DNA of 64,000 nucleotides from Oxyruncus cristatus (Eukaryota > Chordata > Aves > Passeriformes > Cotingidae): positions 174,593 to 238,592 of the forward strand of contig VXAY01001951.1 of NCBI GenBank assembly GCA_013399855.1. The letters run 5' to 3'. A program made the position numbers and the translations under genes. Below, piece after piece: positions 11,906-23,107 of the stretch. Below the pieces are notes generated by a model. It did not search any database and was not told the DNA's origin. It saw only the letters and a program-made list of their open reading frames with translations. Numbering within the stretch: position 1 is the first letter of the stretch; every line of letters begins with the position of its first letter.

Positions 11906-14900
11906 CTACTTCCCACACAAATATTTGCGCCTCGGGGTTGCGCCAAACGCAAACAGCCGGGCCGAGCCGCTGCCTGCGGGGAATTCCTGTGCCGTGCTGC
12001 GCGCCCGGGCCGGGAGCGTTCATCTTCCAGGGGGGCCCTGCTGCAACAACACGGCCCCGCTGGGGAATGGCCCCAGCCCAGGGACAGCGGGATCCGCCTG
12101 GAAACGAGCCGGCTGGCTCCAGGAAAGGGTTAACGGGGTGCATCCAAGGTGCCTTCTCTCCCCGCCAAGTTCAGTCCCACGTGCTAGGAGGTGCCACCTG
12201 TAATGATGATGTGGCCAAGTACAAAGTGCCCCAAAACTGTGTCCCCCCTCGTGGGCCAGATGTGAACATCTGCAAAGCGAGCAGCTCCCACTGCGCGCCC
12301 CCAGCCCACAACACCAAAGCCCACTCGAGTCACACCCAGGGGAGGTGACACCACTCAGCCCGGAGCTGCTTCCACAGTGGTGGTTTCTCTCCATCAGCTC
12401 CCCCTGACCCCGGGATACCCCCACCCTCCCCGTCCACTGCTGCCGGGAGCCCCAGGCCTTGTATCGCACGGTGCCCGCCGGCTGCCACAGCCCCCGCTGT
12501 GCCACAACCCCCCTGCTCCAGAGGGAAGTGCCCACTCGGAGGCTCTGGGCTTCACAGCTTCTCGCCAGGACCAGAGACTTTGTTTCTCCCGCAGCATCTC
12601 TTCCTCCTCCTCTCTCTCCATATGGACTCTCCTACACTGGGAGTCACTGGAGAGAAAAGCAATTAATACTCCCCGTGCAACCCACCCGCGTGATGCTTCC
12701 CGACCCATCATGCTTTTAAGTGGGAAGGTTATTCTTCATTCACTAATTGCCTCACATTATCTGGCGCAAATCGTTAACGTGCAGCTCCGGGAGGAGGGGG
12801 TGGGTGGCACGGAGCGTATTGACATGCTGGGTGATAACACAGGCGTGGGGGAGGAATTCTTTAAAACAGTTACAGGGGGTGGGGACGAGGAGAAAAGACA
12901 AAAATGAAAGAGAAACAGCCAGAAGGGAACGTCGCCATCCATATCCTGGAGCTTGAGCAGTGAAGGGGGGCCTGGTCCCACCTGCCCCTGCCCTGGAAGG
13001 GCACTGGTGCCACCCCAGCCCCTTTGTGGAGCAGGGGGGCTGCACACAGGCAAGCTCTCCCACTTGGTGCGACCCTACCCAAAGAGAGCCCTTGTCCTGG
13101 GGACTGCTCCCAGCTCCAGCACGATTCCCTGCACCCCACAGCCAAGGGGGAAGAGCGGGGAAGGTACAGCAGCATTCTTAGCAAAGGCACCATTCAGCAT
13201 TTTGGGGGCTCGGCTCTGGCTGAGCTGGTCCTCCCTGCCCCCAGCTGCAGTGCTTCCCAAAAGCCATCGATGCTACAAATCCCCAAAGAGGGAAATTAAG
13301 TCACCCTATTAACACAAAATACAATTAACCAGGATTTCCCACACCTACTACAGGACCATTCCTCCACCTCTCGACTCCCTCAGTCCCCACAGCTCTGCTG
13401 GGGAGTCCCTTCAGCATCCTCACATTCCCACCACACCCCAGGGCAGGAGAGCACAGATCCCGAGGGGCCGAGTCCTGCCTGGGCAGGGAATGAGCAGCAC
13501 CAGGGAACGGGCACATCCAGGGATGCCAAGTGCCGTTTGCAGGGCCATGTGCTGCATGAGAACACACGAGCTCTCCAGAGCAGAGCCAGGCTCGGGGAGC
13601 AGCACAGGGAGGGCTCCTGGGAAAGGCAACCCCCCAGTCTGAGACCCCCCAGGGAGGAGTGTGGGGAAGCGCCCGGCGGCTCCTGCAGATCTCAGCTCGA
13701 GGAGGGGCAGGGAGACTCAACTCGGCTGTTTCTGTGTCTGGGAGAGCAATAAATAAATCTGTGGGAGGCAAAAATGAGATGAGTCAGAGACAGGAGGGAG
13801 AGAAAGTCATTTTCTTCAGAGCACATTACCCGAGTCCAGCTCACCGTGGTGCTCCAGGGATTCGTGTCTGAGGGTGTCCTTGTCCTGCTCGAGCTCCCTG
13901 ATAACCTCGAGCACCCTGCCAGAGGGCGAGGGGGGACAGTGGGAGCCTTGGCCGTGGCTGGGAGGGCTGCAGTCCCCTCCCCAGCCCTGGGGCACCAGTG
14001 GGAGCCCAGCTGGATCCATCCAGCACCTCAGGACCTGGAGAGGACGGGCTGGGGCATTGCTCGAGCCCCAGGACCGGCCTCCAGCTCCTGCTTCCCTTCA
14101 CGACCTTGGGCAGCTTTGCCTTTTTGGGTGCATCACACAAACACACGTGGAACCCCCACCAGCCTCAGGGCAAGGAGGGCCCCCGGAGAAACGCCCCAGG
14201 TGCTGCCCGGCACCACGGACACCACAGAAAGGCCTGGCAGTCGGGAACAGCGGCACCGGATCCGCTCCCAGCTGCAAATACTGTCGGAGCGTGGACTGAC
14301 TGCAATCAAAGCACAGCCTCACTCGAGGCCCCGATGCTGCAGGGGATGTTGTGCCTGTCAAAGGAATTTCACGTGAATCTCGACTTGCCAGGCACAAATC
14401 CATCCTGAGCCTGGCTCCAGGGAATGAAAGGGCAAAGCACCCTCACAGCACACTGAGAGAATGAGTACCAACAGGGGGACTGCTGGGCCACTGCAAAATA
14501 AACACCTTCTCTCTCAAGGTGACATCTTGGTGGGAAGAACCCGCTCAGCATGAGTGCTGGAGCCCCGTGGCCTCACAGCTCCACGTTTTTCTCAAGTTTA
14601 CGCTCTCTCCACTCTCATGTTCAACTCAGCATTTCCAAGGCTGAACCAGCACTTCCAGACACACAGGGGGCTGAGGCTGTCGCTATCCAGGAATACAGAG
14701 GTAGGTAGCTGTCAAAGCTGTCATTGATCTCAAGAAGTAATAATCAAACATACCATACAAAAAGATACAGCTCTGGAACTCCAAGACTGATGTATGCAAA
14801 TAAAAAAAAAAAAAGAATGCAGGGAACTTGGCTATAAAGACCTGGGTTTTGTGTCGTCAACTGAGCCATTAAATCAGGGGCAAAGAGACTTTCATCTGCA

Positions 14901-17900
14901 CACCAGGAGCTGTTTGTCTGGTGTGTCAGTGCTCAGGTTCCTTGGCTTGGTTTCCAGGTTTCTACTTAAATTTAACACCCAGAGGGACATTAAACATCAA
15001 AAACAGGTGAAATACACTCTGTGGAACTCTTACAAAGCCTCCTCTTCCGTCATCCCCCAAACCCCATGGAGAACGTAAGGTGAAGAACTGCCTGCAAGAG
15101 CTGAATCATCTCTTCAAGCACAAACATTGCCATTAGGTGACTAAGACCAAAACAACCGTCTCTGCTTCTTGCAACTGATGCTGTTATTAAAAACCAGACA
15201 AGACCCTTCGCAACCCCCCGTGCTCTCAGGTCTGTGTGAAACCCTGCAAAAGGCAGGTTGGAACAGTGAGGACCCTGTGGAATGCTTTGTGTTCCCAGAG
15301 CATCCCAGAGCATGGGACTGGTGGGATGAGAGGGGTGAGCTCTGACCCTTAAAATAAGCCAAGTGTCTCCGTGAGGGCACAGGGAACACCTTGTGGGAAG
15401 GGATGTTGTGCCAGAAAAACTGCCTACCAGGTGGGTTCTGACCTGTCTCTGGAGCAGGAGGTGTTGAGTGAAAATTCGAAAACCTGCCTGTGGGAATCAA
15501 CCCATCTTTTGGGAAGAGCCTGAGAGCTGGGGGGACCATGGTGAGCATGGAGAGGGGTGTCCACCCTGCAGGGAAGGACAGGGCACAGCACAGAGCAACC
15601 ACACAGACATCTGGGGCAGGTTGAGCTCAAGTTTTTATATCTGAACAAATTTATATTGAGGGAAAAAAAAAAAACCGATTTTGACTGGATTTTCCCAACA
15701 AACCCCATCCATCCACCCTCTCCTGCACCATCGCCTGAGAACGGTGCGTCATCTGAAGCCTTCACATTCTCACGAAGCAGAGTCAAGCAGAACTGAAACC
15801 AGCCAGGCTCTGCTCCCCCTTCCAAATGTTCCCAGCATTGGGAGGGAAGCCAGGAGGCTCTAGGAGACGTTTTAAGAAGCTGTGGGTTCGGCTGCTCCTC
15901 TCACAGCATGTTGCCCACCCTGCCTGCCCTGGGCACCTCCTGCTCCGCAGCATCTCCCACTGCCCTCCTGGCACCTCTGCTCTGATCTTTGCATATGGCA
16001 GGAGTTGAGGGCCCTTCCTCTCAACACAAAAAAATAAATCAAACCCAAACTCCAAACATCCTTCAATCTGAACACTCACAGCTTCAGGGTGAGTTGTCTA
16101 CAGAGTTACTGGTACATCCCTGCTCCCGTGATGAGGTTTGCTTGGACATAAAATAGAAGAAAAATATGAAAACATCTCACATTAAGCAAATTATAGCCCT
16201 GTGGCTCAGGAAAACCTGCTTTTCCTGGCTGTTTCCCTAATTTACACCCACAGGATTGTGCAGGGTTTCAGTACAGCTGTAGGAACAGCATTTCTACCCC
16301 CACTGACCTGACTTCAGCCACTCCGGAGTCCTGAATTCCCTCTTCTTCAGGAAACTCTGGGCTCTCCCTGGGAGGGAGGATTCCCCTGAATGAGCTTCAC
16401 TTTACCCATCTGAAAAGCGAGACAGGGTCACACGTGAGCTGCTGGGTGTTGCATTCCCCTGAATCCTGGGTTTAAAGGTGGTGGAGGGATCACCCCCAGG
16501 CAGACGCCCTGGAACTCCCAGATCAGTTACTTTACCCTTCAGGAGTCTTTTCCTTGCTGTTCCTCAGCTCTCTCCCAGTGGGACTCAGCCAGGCTCTGTG
16601 GATAAACAAAATCCCACATCCGAGAGCTGCCCGTGCTGTGGCTGGGGAGCGCTGATCTTACAGATGTGGGATCAGAGTTCCTGCTGCCCCCACAAAGCAG
16701 AGCTGGAGAAATTACTTGAGCAGTGCTGCAAGCACCATGCTGGGCCTAATTGCAACAGGGATGATAACACAGATGGGGTTTGTAACTATTATCTTATCAT
16801 TATTTTAAGGACACACAATTTTTAACGTAAGGGGTTTCATACACTTAGTATTTATTTGCTCATTAAATGGTCTAGAACATCTTCAGAGGACTTTTTTTCT
16901 CTCGCCAGGATGGGTAGCTGGGGTGGCAGTGCCGTATTACTGTACATGAAAGGTATTTCCTTATTAGCTTTTTCCTTCAGAGCACACGTTGACCTGACAC
17001 TTCCCGTGCCGACAGCTCAGCTCCCCAGGCTTCAAAGCACAACTTGTGGGAGGATTGCAGAGCATGAGGCTGCTCCGGGTGAAGCTGCAGCCCAGCTGAC
17101 ACACGAGCTCTGGGAAATGAGTTCTCCCTCTTTCTTTTTGGAAAGCCTGAAGCAGAGATCCACACTGGGATGTGGCTTGGGGGTCTTTCAGAGGGGCAGG
17201 ATGCACTTCCAAGCTGTGACCACATCTTGAGGGGCTGGTTTCTTCTGTAATTCCTTTGCTCCCTGTGTTTTCCCAACACAGCCGGGAGAGCTGAGGGATT
17301 AACCCTGGACACCCCAAGCCAGAAATCAAAGCTCTGCTCCATCTCCCTGGGTCATTTGGCTGATGCAGGCTCCCCTAGGGATGCTTCAGGGAGGTTTGGA
17401 ATGGTCAGAGCTAAGCCAAACCACAGCAACACTGTGTCCTCCTTGCACCCTTTCACCCAAGGATGCAGGAACAGAAACATGCCCTGACCTATGAGAAATC
17501 TTTCCAAAATCAAAAAGAAATCTGATTTCCCTGCTCCCACATGGAGGCTGGAGTTCCCAGTTGTGCTGATGAGGACTGACACCTCCCCCCTCAATTCCCC
17601 ATCAAACAACACCGTGGCCACCATCCCCTGGGGACCCACAGGCCCCTCTCCCCTCGGAGCTCTGCAGGCTCCACAGCCCCTCTGCCAAACCCAACTCTCC
17701 CCCCTGCTGACACCTCCATCCTGTTTGTGGTGTCTTTGGCACTTCCCCCTCCAGCACTTCCAGTCCCCTGCAGCTCCCCAGCCCAGTCAGCTCCAGCACA
17801 GCCCAGGCCTGAGCCAACAGTAACACAGGGAAGCTCCTGCAAACTCCGGCACAGCCGAAGGCAGGAGCCTGGCCAGGGGCAGAGCCCCTTGGGCTGGGAA

Positions 17901-18399
17901 CAGCCTGGCCCAGCAGCACCCACAGCCTCGGGGTGTCCCCCACAGCCCCCCCCAAGGCAAACACCCAAGTTCACACCCCAGACCCCCAGCTCAGGAGGTG
18001 CAGAGTGCTCGGTGCAGGGGTCTCCCGCCAAGGACTGGGGAACCACCGCAAAATGGCAGAGCTGTAAAACACAACCCCAAACCCCAGCAGCAAATGGCAG
18101 ATCAAGAACAGCTTCATGGCAGCACCAGGGACCCCTTTTACCAAGTGAGCCCCAGCAGTTCCTTCACTTGTTGCTGAGAAGCGTCAGAAATTAATAAAGG
18201 GCAAGGCCAGGGGTTTGCTCCCTTTGTTTTACGCGGCTGCAACACGATCAGCCCCTGGGATCATCTTTCCTCCTCCCAGACAGGTGAGGGGAAGCCACAG
18301 GCCCAGGTCCTGTGCAGTAACTGGATCCTGCAGACCCAGATACAGGCACAGGCAGCAACTGCCCACACAGCCCCTGCTGCAGGGACAGCTCCCACCACC
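11906..18399. other. Mostly non-coding stretch upstream of B3GALT9
   Basis: GC-rich at the left edge, then ordinary sequence. Apart from one candidate coiled-coil exon (13845-13915, minus strand) I see no supported gene. There are adenine tracts (about 14801-14814 and 15661-15675) and no recognisable CR1 element. The promoter and any 5' untranslated exon of B3GALT9 should lie near its right end, but no clear core promoter element can be named. Confidence 0.6.
13845..13915 (-). CDS. Orphan coiled-coil-like exon, gene unknown
   Basis: Read on the minus strand, a pyrimidine-rich acceptor (CCCTCTGGCAG) precedes 71 bases of open frame and a strong donor (CACG then GTGAGC). The 23 complete codons (VLEVIRELEQDKDTLRHESL, then EHH) are rich in Glu, Leu and charged residues, as in a coiled coil. 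It begins after two bases and ends after one base of a codon. No flanking exon could be joined with confidence. It is upstream, on the same strand, of the exon at 11116-11246 and might belong to that gene or to a separate one. It could also be a chance match to splice signals. Confidence 0.35.
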
Positions 18400-20065
18400 A
18401 TGCAGGTAAGTGCTTCAGCCTCCTACAGCTTTCACCGAATGGTTTGGGTTGGGAGGGAGCCTAAAGATCATCTTGTTCCACCCCTGCCACGGGCAGGGAC
18501 ACCTTCCACTAGCCCAGGTTGCCCCAAGCCCCATTCAGCCTAGATTCTTACCCTGCCAGCTTCCATAGGGCAGTGTGAGGCCATAGGAAGGGTCTCCCTC
18601 AAGGACATGTATTACCATTACAGGTCCTCAGTAGCACCTCAGGCCTTCAGTAACAGGCTAAAAATAGCCAGAAAATATTAATAGCAAGTTATTCCTTACT
18701 ATTTCCACACATGGATGCACAAAAAGAAGCCTCCTGAACTACAACATGGTAATGTCCTTCCCAGCTGGGGATGCCGCTGTGCCACATGAAGTGCATTCCT
18801 TTAGATTCCTTCCATTTCTAGGAGAAAAAGAGCTTCAAACTAATAAATGCAAAGACCACGGTCTGAAAGTTGTCATTGCTTTGCACAAATGTATTTTAAC
18901 ATGAAGGAAAGCCTTTTTGTTTGAGTGGCAGGAGCACTGAGTGTCCATGTCTTCCCTTCCCCAGCCGACACTCTGCAGGCTCCGGACTCACCAGTGGTGC
19001 TTCATCCTCTTCAACGTCCTGCTTTTCCACGTGCTGCTCTTCGGGGCGGATTTACTGGAGGAGTATTTCCTGCACTCCTTTCCTCTGTCCTACACCGATG
19101 CGAAGACCCTGGAGATCAGGGAGAGGGCCAGGAAGCTGGACACGGATCCCCTAAAGGCCAACCTCTCCCGCAGTGTCAGCAGTGCAGTGACATGCTCGGA
19201 CCAAGAGGTGTTTTTGCTCATCCTTGTCCGCAGCAGCCCAGAAAACAGGACAAGGCGCGACACGATCAGGCAGACGTGGGGCAACGTGACGGACACCAGA
19301 GGTTACACCGTCCTCACTCTGTTTGCTGTAGGAAAGGCAGCTTCAGAAAGCACCCAGCTGGAGGTCAGTGAAGAGGCTCACAAGCACAGGGACATTATCG
19401 AAGGCAGTTTCCTCGATTCCCTGCAGACACAGACGCAGAAGATGCTGCTGAGCGTGGAGTGGACGGTGACTTTCTGTCCCCGGGCAAGATTCATCCTCAA
19501 AGCAGACGAGGATGTGTTTGTGGGTGTTCCAAGCCTGGCTGGGTACCTGCTGAGCTTAACACAGCTAGAGGACATCTACCTTGGGAGGGTCGTTCACCAG
19601 GGAGTGCCTGCCCGGGACCCCCACAGCCCTGCCTTTGTTCCCACCCATCAGTATCCCGAGGAGTTTTACCCGGATTTCTGCCACGGCAGCACCTTCGTCG
19701 TATCCCAGGACGTCGCCCGCAAGGTTTACGTGGCTGCCAAGGAGGTGCCACTGTCAGTGCCCCCAGATGTTTTTGTGGGGATCTGTGCTAAGAAAGCTGG
19801 AATCACTCCCATGCACAGCTCCCGCTTTGCTGGGGGAAAGCACATCAGCTACAATCGATGCTGCTATAAATTCATCTTCACCTCTTCCAACATGAAGGAG
19901 GACGAGCTATTTAAAGCCTGGGAGGAAACAAGCAGTGGGGAAGATTGTTCCTTGCTGGAAACCTACTACAGCCTGGTGTCCTGCAGGGTTCTGACCTACA
20001 TTGACAAGTTCAAACAGTTCAACTTGGATAGAATAAAAAACGAGGTTCTTCATTTTGTCAATTAA
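18400..20065 (+). CDS. B3GALT9: Beta-1,3-galactosyltransferase 9 (GT31 family)
   Basis: Two coding exons. Exon 1 contributes only ATG CAG (18400-18405) before a consensus donor GTAAGT; exon 2 runs from 18965, after TTCCCTTCCCCAG, to the stop at 20063-20065. The product is 368 aa beginning MQPTLCRLRTHQW, close to the human start, with the family length of about 369. It is a type II Golgi membrane protein: short cytosolic tail, hydrophobic anchor at residues about 13-30, then the lumenal catalytic domain. GT31 motifs are present: RRDTIRQTWG (99-108), a DED metal/donor-binding triad in FILKADEDVFV (183-185), YPDFCHGS (237-244) and PPDVFVGICAKKAG (268-281). Sequons lie at N68, N96 and N109. Its acceptor substrate is poorly defined in any species. 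A GTG at 18941 and an ATG at 18947 are in frame upstream of exon 2 but lie in the intron. Confidence 0.95.
18434..18575 (-). mobile_element. CR1 LINE 3' fragment inside the B3GALT9 intron
   Basis: GAATGGTTTGGGTTGGGAGG, AAAGATCATCTTGTTCCA and GGACACCTTCCACTAGCCC are CR1 3'-end blocks in antisense orientation. The insertion occupies about a quarter of the 559-base intron. Confidence 0.85.
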
Positions 20066-21222
20066 GGCTTAGCTTTTAAAAAGAAAGGCTGAATTTTCTT
20101 TTAGCAGCTGCTCTATCCTGTAATCTTCAGCAGTAGTGATGCCCTCCCAAAGTTAGGTCTCCTCCCTTCCACAGCAAATGAATTCCCAGAGCTCCAGTGT
20201 GTGACAGCAGCAGAACCGGATGTTCTCTATGTAAGTACCTACAAGTGCATGCATGTAAGTAAAGTAGATATTCCAAGAAACTCTGTCTGTTTCCAGTGTT
20301 TTTCAGACTTCTGCGTCCTCAAAACACCTTCTACATTTTTATCCAAGTGAGGCATCACCTACCTCCAAAGAATTTTGTACCAAAGGGGGAAGCTTTCCAC
20401 CCACAGAAGGAGCTGCTTCTGAGCAGGCTGGTTCACAGCCCCAGTGAGAGAGAGAGGAACAGACACTGAGCCAGTATGGAAATTGCTCAGGGAGATTCCA
20501 GGCAAGAAATCCAATGTGCCTGTTAAAGCATCTTGTATTTCTGTCAGCCATGGCATCAGAGACACACTGACAAGGTAGCTCCAGGACTTAACAGCACACT
20601 GGAGAACAGCACCAGCAGCGAGGTCAGAACAGCTTCAGCAGCCAACTGGTAACACCAACGTTATTTAAAATGTAAAAATTCCCCAAAGTAGGAACAAATC
20701 CCAGAACACAAAACCCATCCACACCTCCCTCCTCCAGATCAACTCTTCCATGTCCACTCTTTCAGCAGTAAAAGGACCAGCTGGTCAGGTCTGTCCTACA
20801 CCTCTGAGACACCCATGTACCTCTGACAGCCCCAGCTACTCTTCCCACTGGGATTAAAGGACTCGGAGGCGTGTTCCCAAGTATCCACAATTCCAAAATA
20901 CCAAGTTATGCTGCTTGCTAACCTTGGCCAAATGTCGAGTTTTGGGTTGGGGTTTTCTGTTCGGGGTTGTTTTGTTCTTGAAACCCAAAGTTTACCGTGT
21001 TACCTCAATTCTCCTTCTCCATCATTCCATTTCTGGTTTTTTCCTCCATTATTCTCCACCTGATACTTTAAGGAGGGGGGGCCAGAGACACTTATATTTT
21101 CCATTTATATCAGACACAGCAGCATGTAACCCATATGGCAACGTACAGCATGGGCAGGGAACTGCAAGTGAATAATAAGGGGGAAGCGTGTGATCAATTG
21201 ATCAATGTTGAGCTCCAAGCTC

Positions 21223-21228
21223 AATAAA
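21223..21228 (+). promoter_or_regulatory. Candidate poly(A) signal of B3GALT9
   Basis: Canonical AATAAA about 1.16 kb after the stop codon. A second AATAAA at 21948-21953 is an alternative. Which one is used cannot be told from sequence alone. Confidence 0.4.
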
Positions 21229-22494
21229 ACAAAGCATATGTGCACACATAAAAAAATGCCCTTGTTTGGCATCTCTGCCTATTCTAAAATATTGTCTTTG
21301 GCAAACGTACCACGCAAAGCAGATGCTGAAGACTGAGCACACAGAGTAGCCTTCAAAAGCAGCAGCTGAAAACACACATGGAAGAGACTCATGAATTGCA
21401 GAAAAGGTTTATATATTGATTGCTTTTACTGAGGTTTTTAGCACATATGGCTCATACAGAGCGACCAGCACACAAAGCCACCTAAAATAACAAAGCTGAA
21501 CTGCCCAAAACAAGTGCAAAGTAGGGGCTTCCATACTCTTCATTTCCTCCTCAGTGCTTTCATGTTTTTGCTGGATGCAGGACTCGAGAAGCTCCACGTT
21601 CTCTGTTCACAAACAAGACACAGTGGTGCATTTCTCAGCGACAGATATTTTTGGGGCACATTTGGGGCGAAAGCAGCAGCAGCAGCATCATGGAGGAGGA
21701 CAACTTTTGTCCATCTTGGAGCAGCAAGGCAGATCACTCCTCTCAGACACTTAGAAAACATGAAGGAATCCTCCCCAGCTCCTCTGAGCCCACTTGCACT
21801 CCTTGGCAGCAATTTTTGGCAATACCAGCTGCACCTCTACCTCCCACATGCAAGGAGAGAGCTCCTGCATGACTGGATCCTCCTGCTTCCCTGGCAGCAC
21901 AGGGACACGGGGGGAGCATTGCCATAGTTATCCCTGACTGACACATCAATAAAACAAGCCCCAAAGTGGTAATTCCATGGTTTATTATGCTCCCCCCAGC
22001 TATTCCTCAAACCATGTCCTCCACAAAAATAATACAAGCCTTTGATATAAAGTACACTGTGGTCTCTGCTTATGGACAAAGACACATCTTGATTCTCTCC
22101 CACAGTTATCTGACATCTCCAAAAGAAGATTCCAGCTTCCTAGGGTAGGTTTCCATCCTGGTTCATTCACACCCTTAAACATCAAAAAGTTTCATGTTCT
22201 TACCCCTTTAACTCAGGCTAAAATCACGTTTCTTTAAATAACATTAAAAAAAAAAATCATCTCTGTTAAAAAAATAGTATAAACAATTAAAGATTTGGTT
22301 CTGAAATAGCCTTGTAGTGCTACAGCTCAGGCTCCTTTTGAGCCACTAAACTGAGCTGCCACACCACGTTGCAGCCAAGGGAGACACAGCTCCAGCTTGG
22401 TTTGATCCACTACAGCACTGATTTCTTCTCAAAAGGGCTACAAGGTTTGTTTTTTTAAATCCTCAGCATAAAATGTAAACAATATTTAGGGTTA

Positions 22495-22500
22495 TTTATT
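22495..22500 (-). promoter_or_regulatory. Candidate poly(A) signal of PSMD5
   Basis: AATAAA on the minus strand about 0.6 kb after the PSMD5 stop codon. A second one lies at 21981-21986, close to a plus-strand AATAAA at 21948-21953. Confidence 0.4.
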
Positions 22501-23107
22501 CAAGCAAGACTCACAGCCAGCAGGTTGAGAACAGAAGAGAATCCAGTTCATACTCCCTCATGTGGACAGAGTGTGGCTGATTCTCAGCAAGAGGATTCTG
22601 ACAGGACAAAGAGTGTGTTCCATGCAAGTGCCAACTTCGGCAGATATAAAAAAAAGAATTTTTTCATTAAAAAAAAAAAAAGAGAAACTGTGGCAGCATC
22701 TGAGGTTACAAACCTCAAGGTGTTTTGGTGTTTGGTTTCTGCCCTTTTTGAACTGAACTGGAACCTACTGAGAAAACACGATAGAACCTCCAAATCCAAC
22801 AACAGTTTAACCAACCACCAATAAATTCTGCAAAATCAAAGACAGTCAGTAGTTGGGAAGTGCAGTAGTTGGGAAGTGCTTACCTGGGTTGTCTCATGAC
22901 AGCACACAGGGAACTTCTGCCGTGACATTTATGGGGAAACATCAAACGGGCTTTAATTTGACTTTCAAATAAGAGTCAAAATGTCCTCACATTCCTTTAA
23001 AGGGACAACCTGAAGACACCCCAGCATGGAGAGTCTTTACACCTTGTACCTCAACACCGGTTTCAGGAACACAATTTGCAAGAGGGGGACCCAGGACACC
23101 AGGGACA

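Larger units (their letters stand above)
20066..23107. other. 3' UTRs of two convergent genes
   Basis: This is the tail-to-tail interval between B3GALT9 (+) and PSMD5 (-). No further coding exon is seen. Candidate polyadenylation signals occur on both strands: AATAAA at 21223-21228 and 21948-21953 for the plus strand; TTTATT (AATAAA on the minus strand) at 22495-22500 and 21981-21986. The 3' UTRs could therefore abut or overlap. Confidence 0.6.

Noticed and set aside
10671..12143. Long frames of 400-490 codons on both strands
   Set aside because: They exist only because the N-gap contains no stop codons. Only the exon at 11116-11246 has a credible start and donor.
12600..12660. Glu-rich minus-strand stretch after an acceptor-like CTCTCCAG
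   Set aside because: It looks coiled-coil-like but comes from a simple pyrimidine tract, and no convincing donor follows.
18941..18964. Alternative N-terminus of B3GALT9 from GTG 18941 or ATG 18947
   Set aside because: These codons lie before a clear acceptor. Splicing from ATG CAG at 18400 restores the conserved start.
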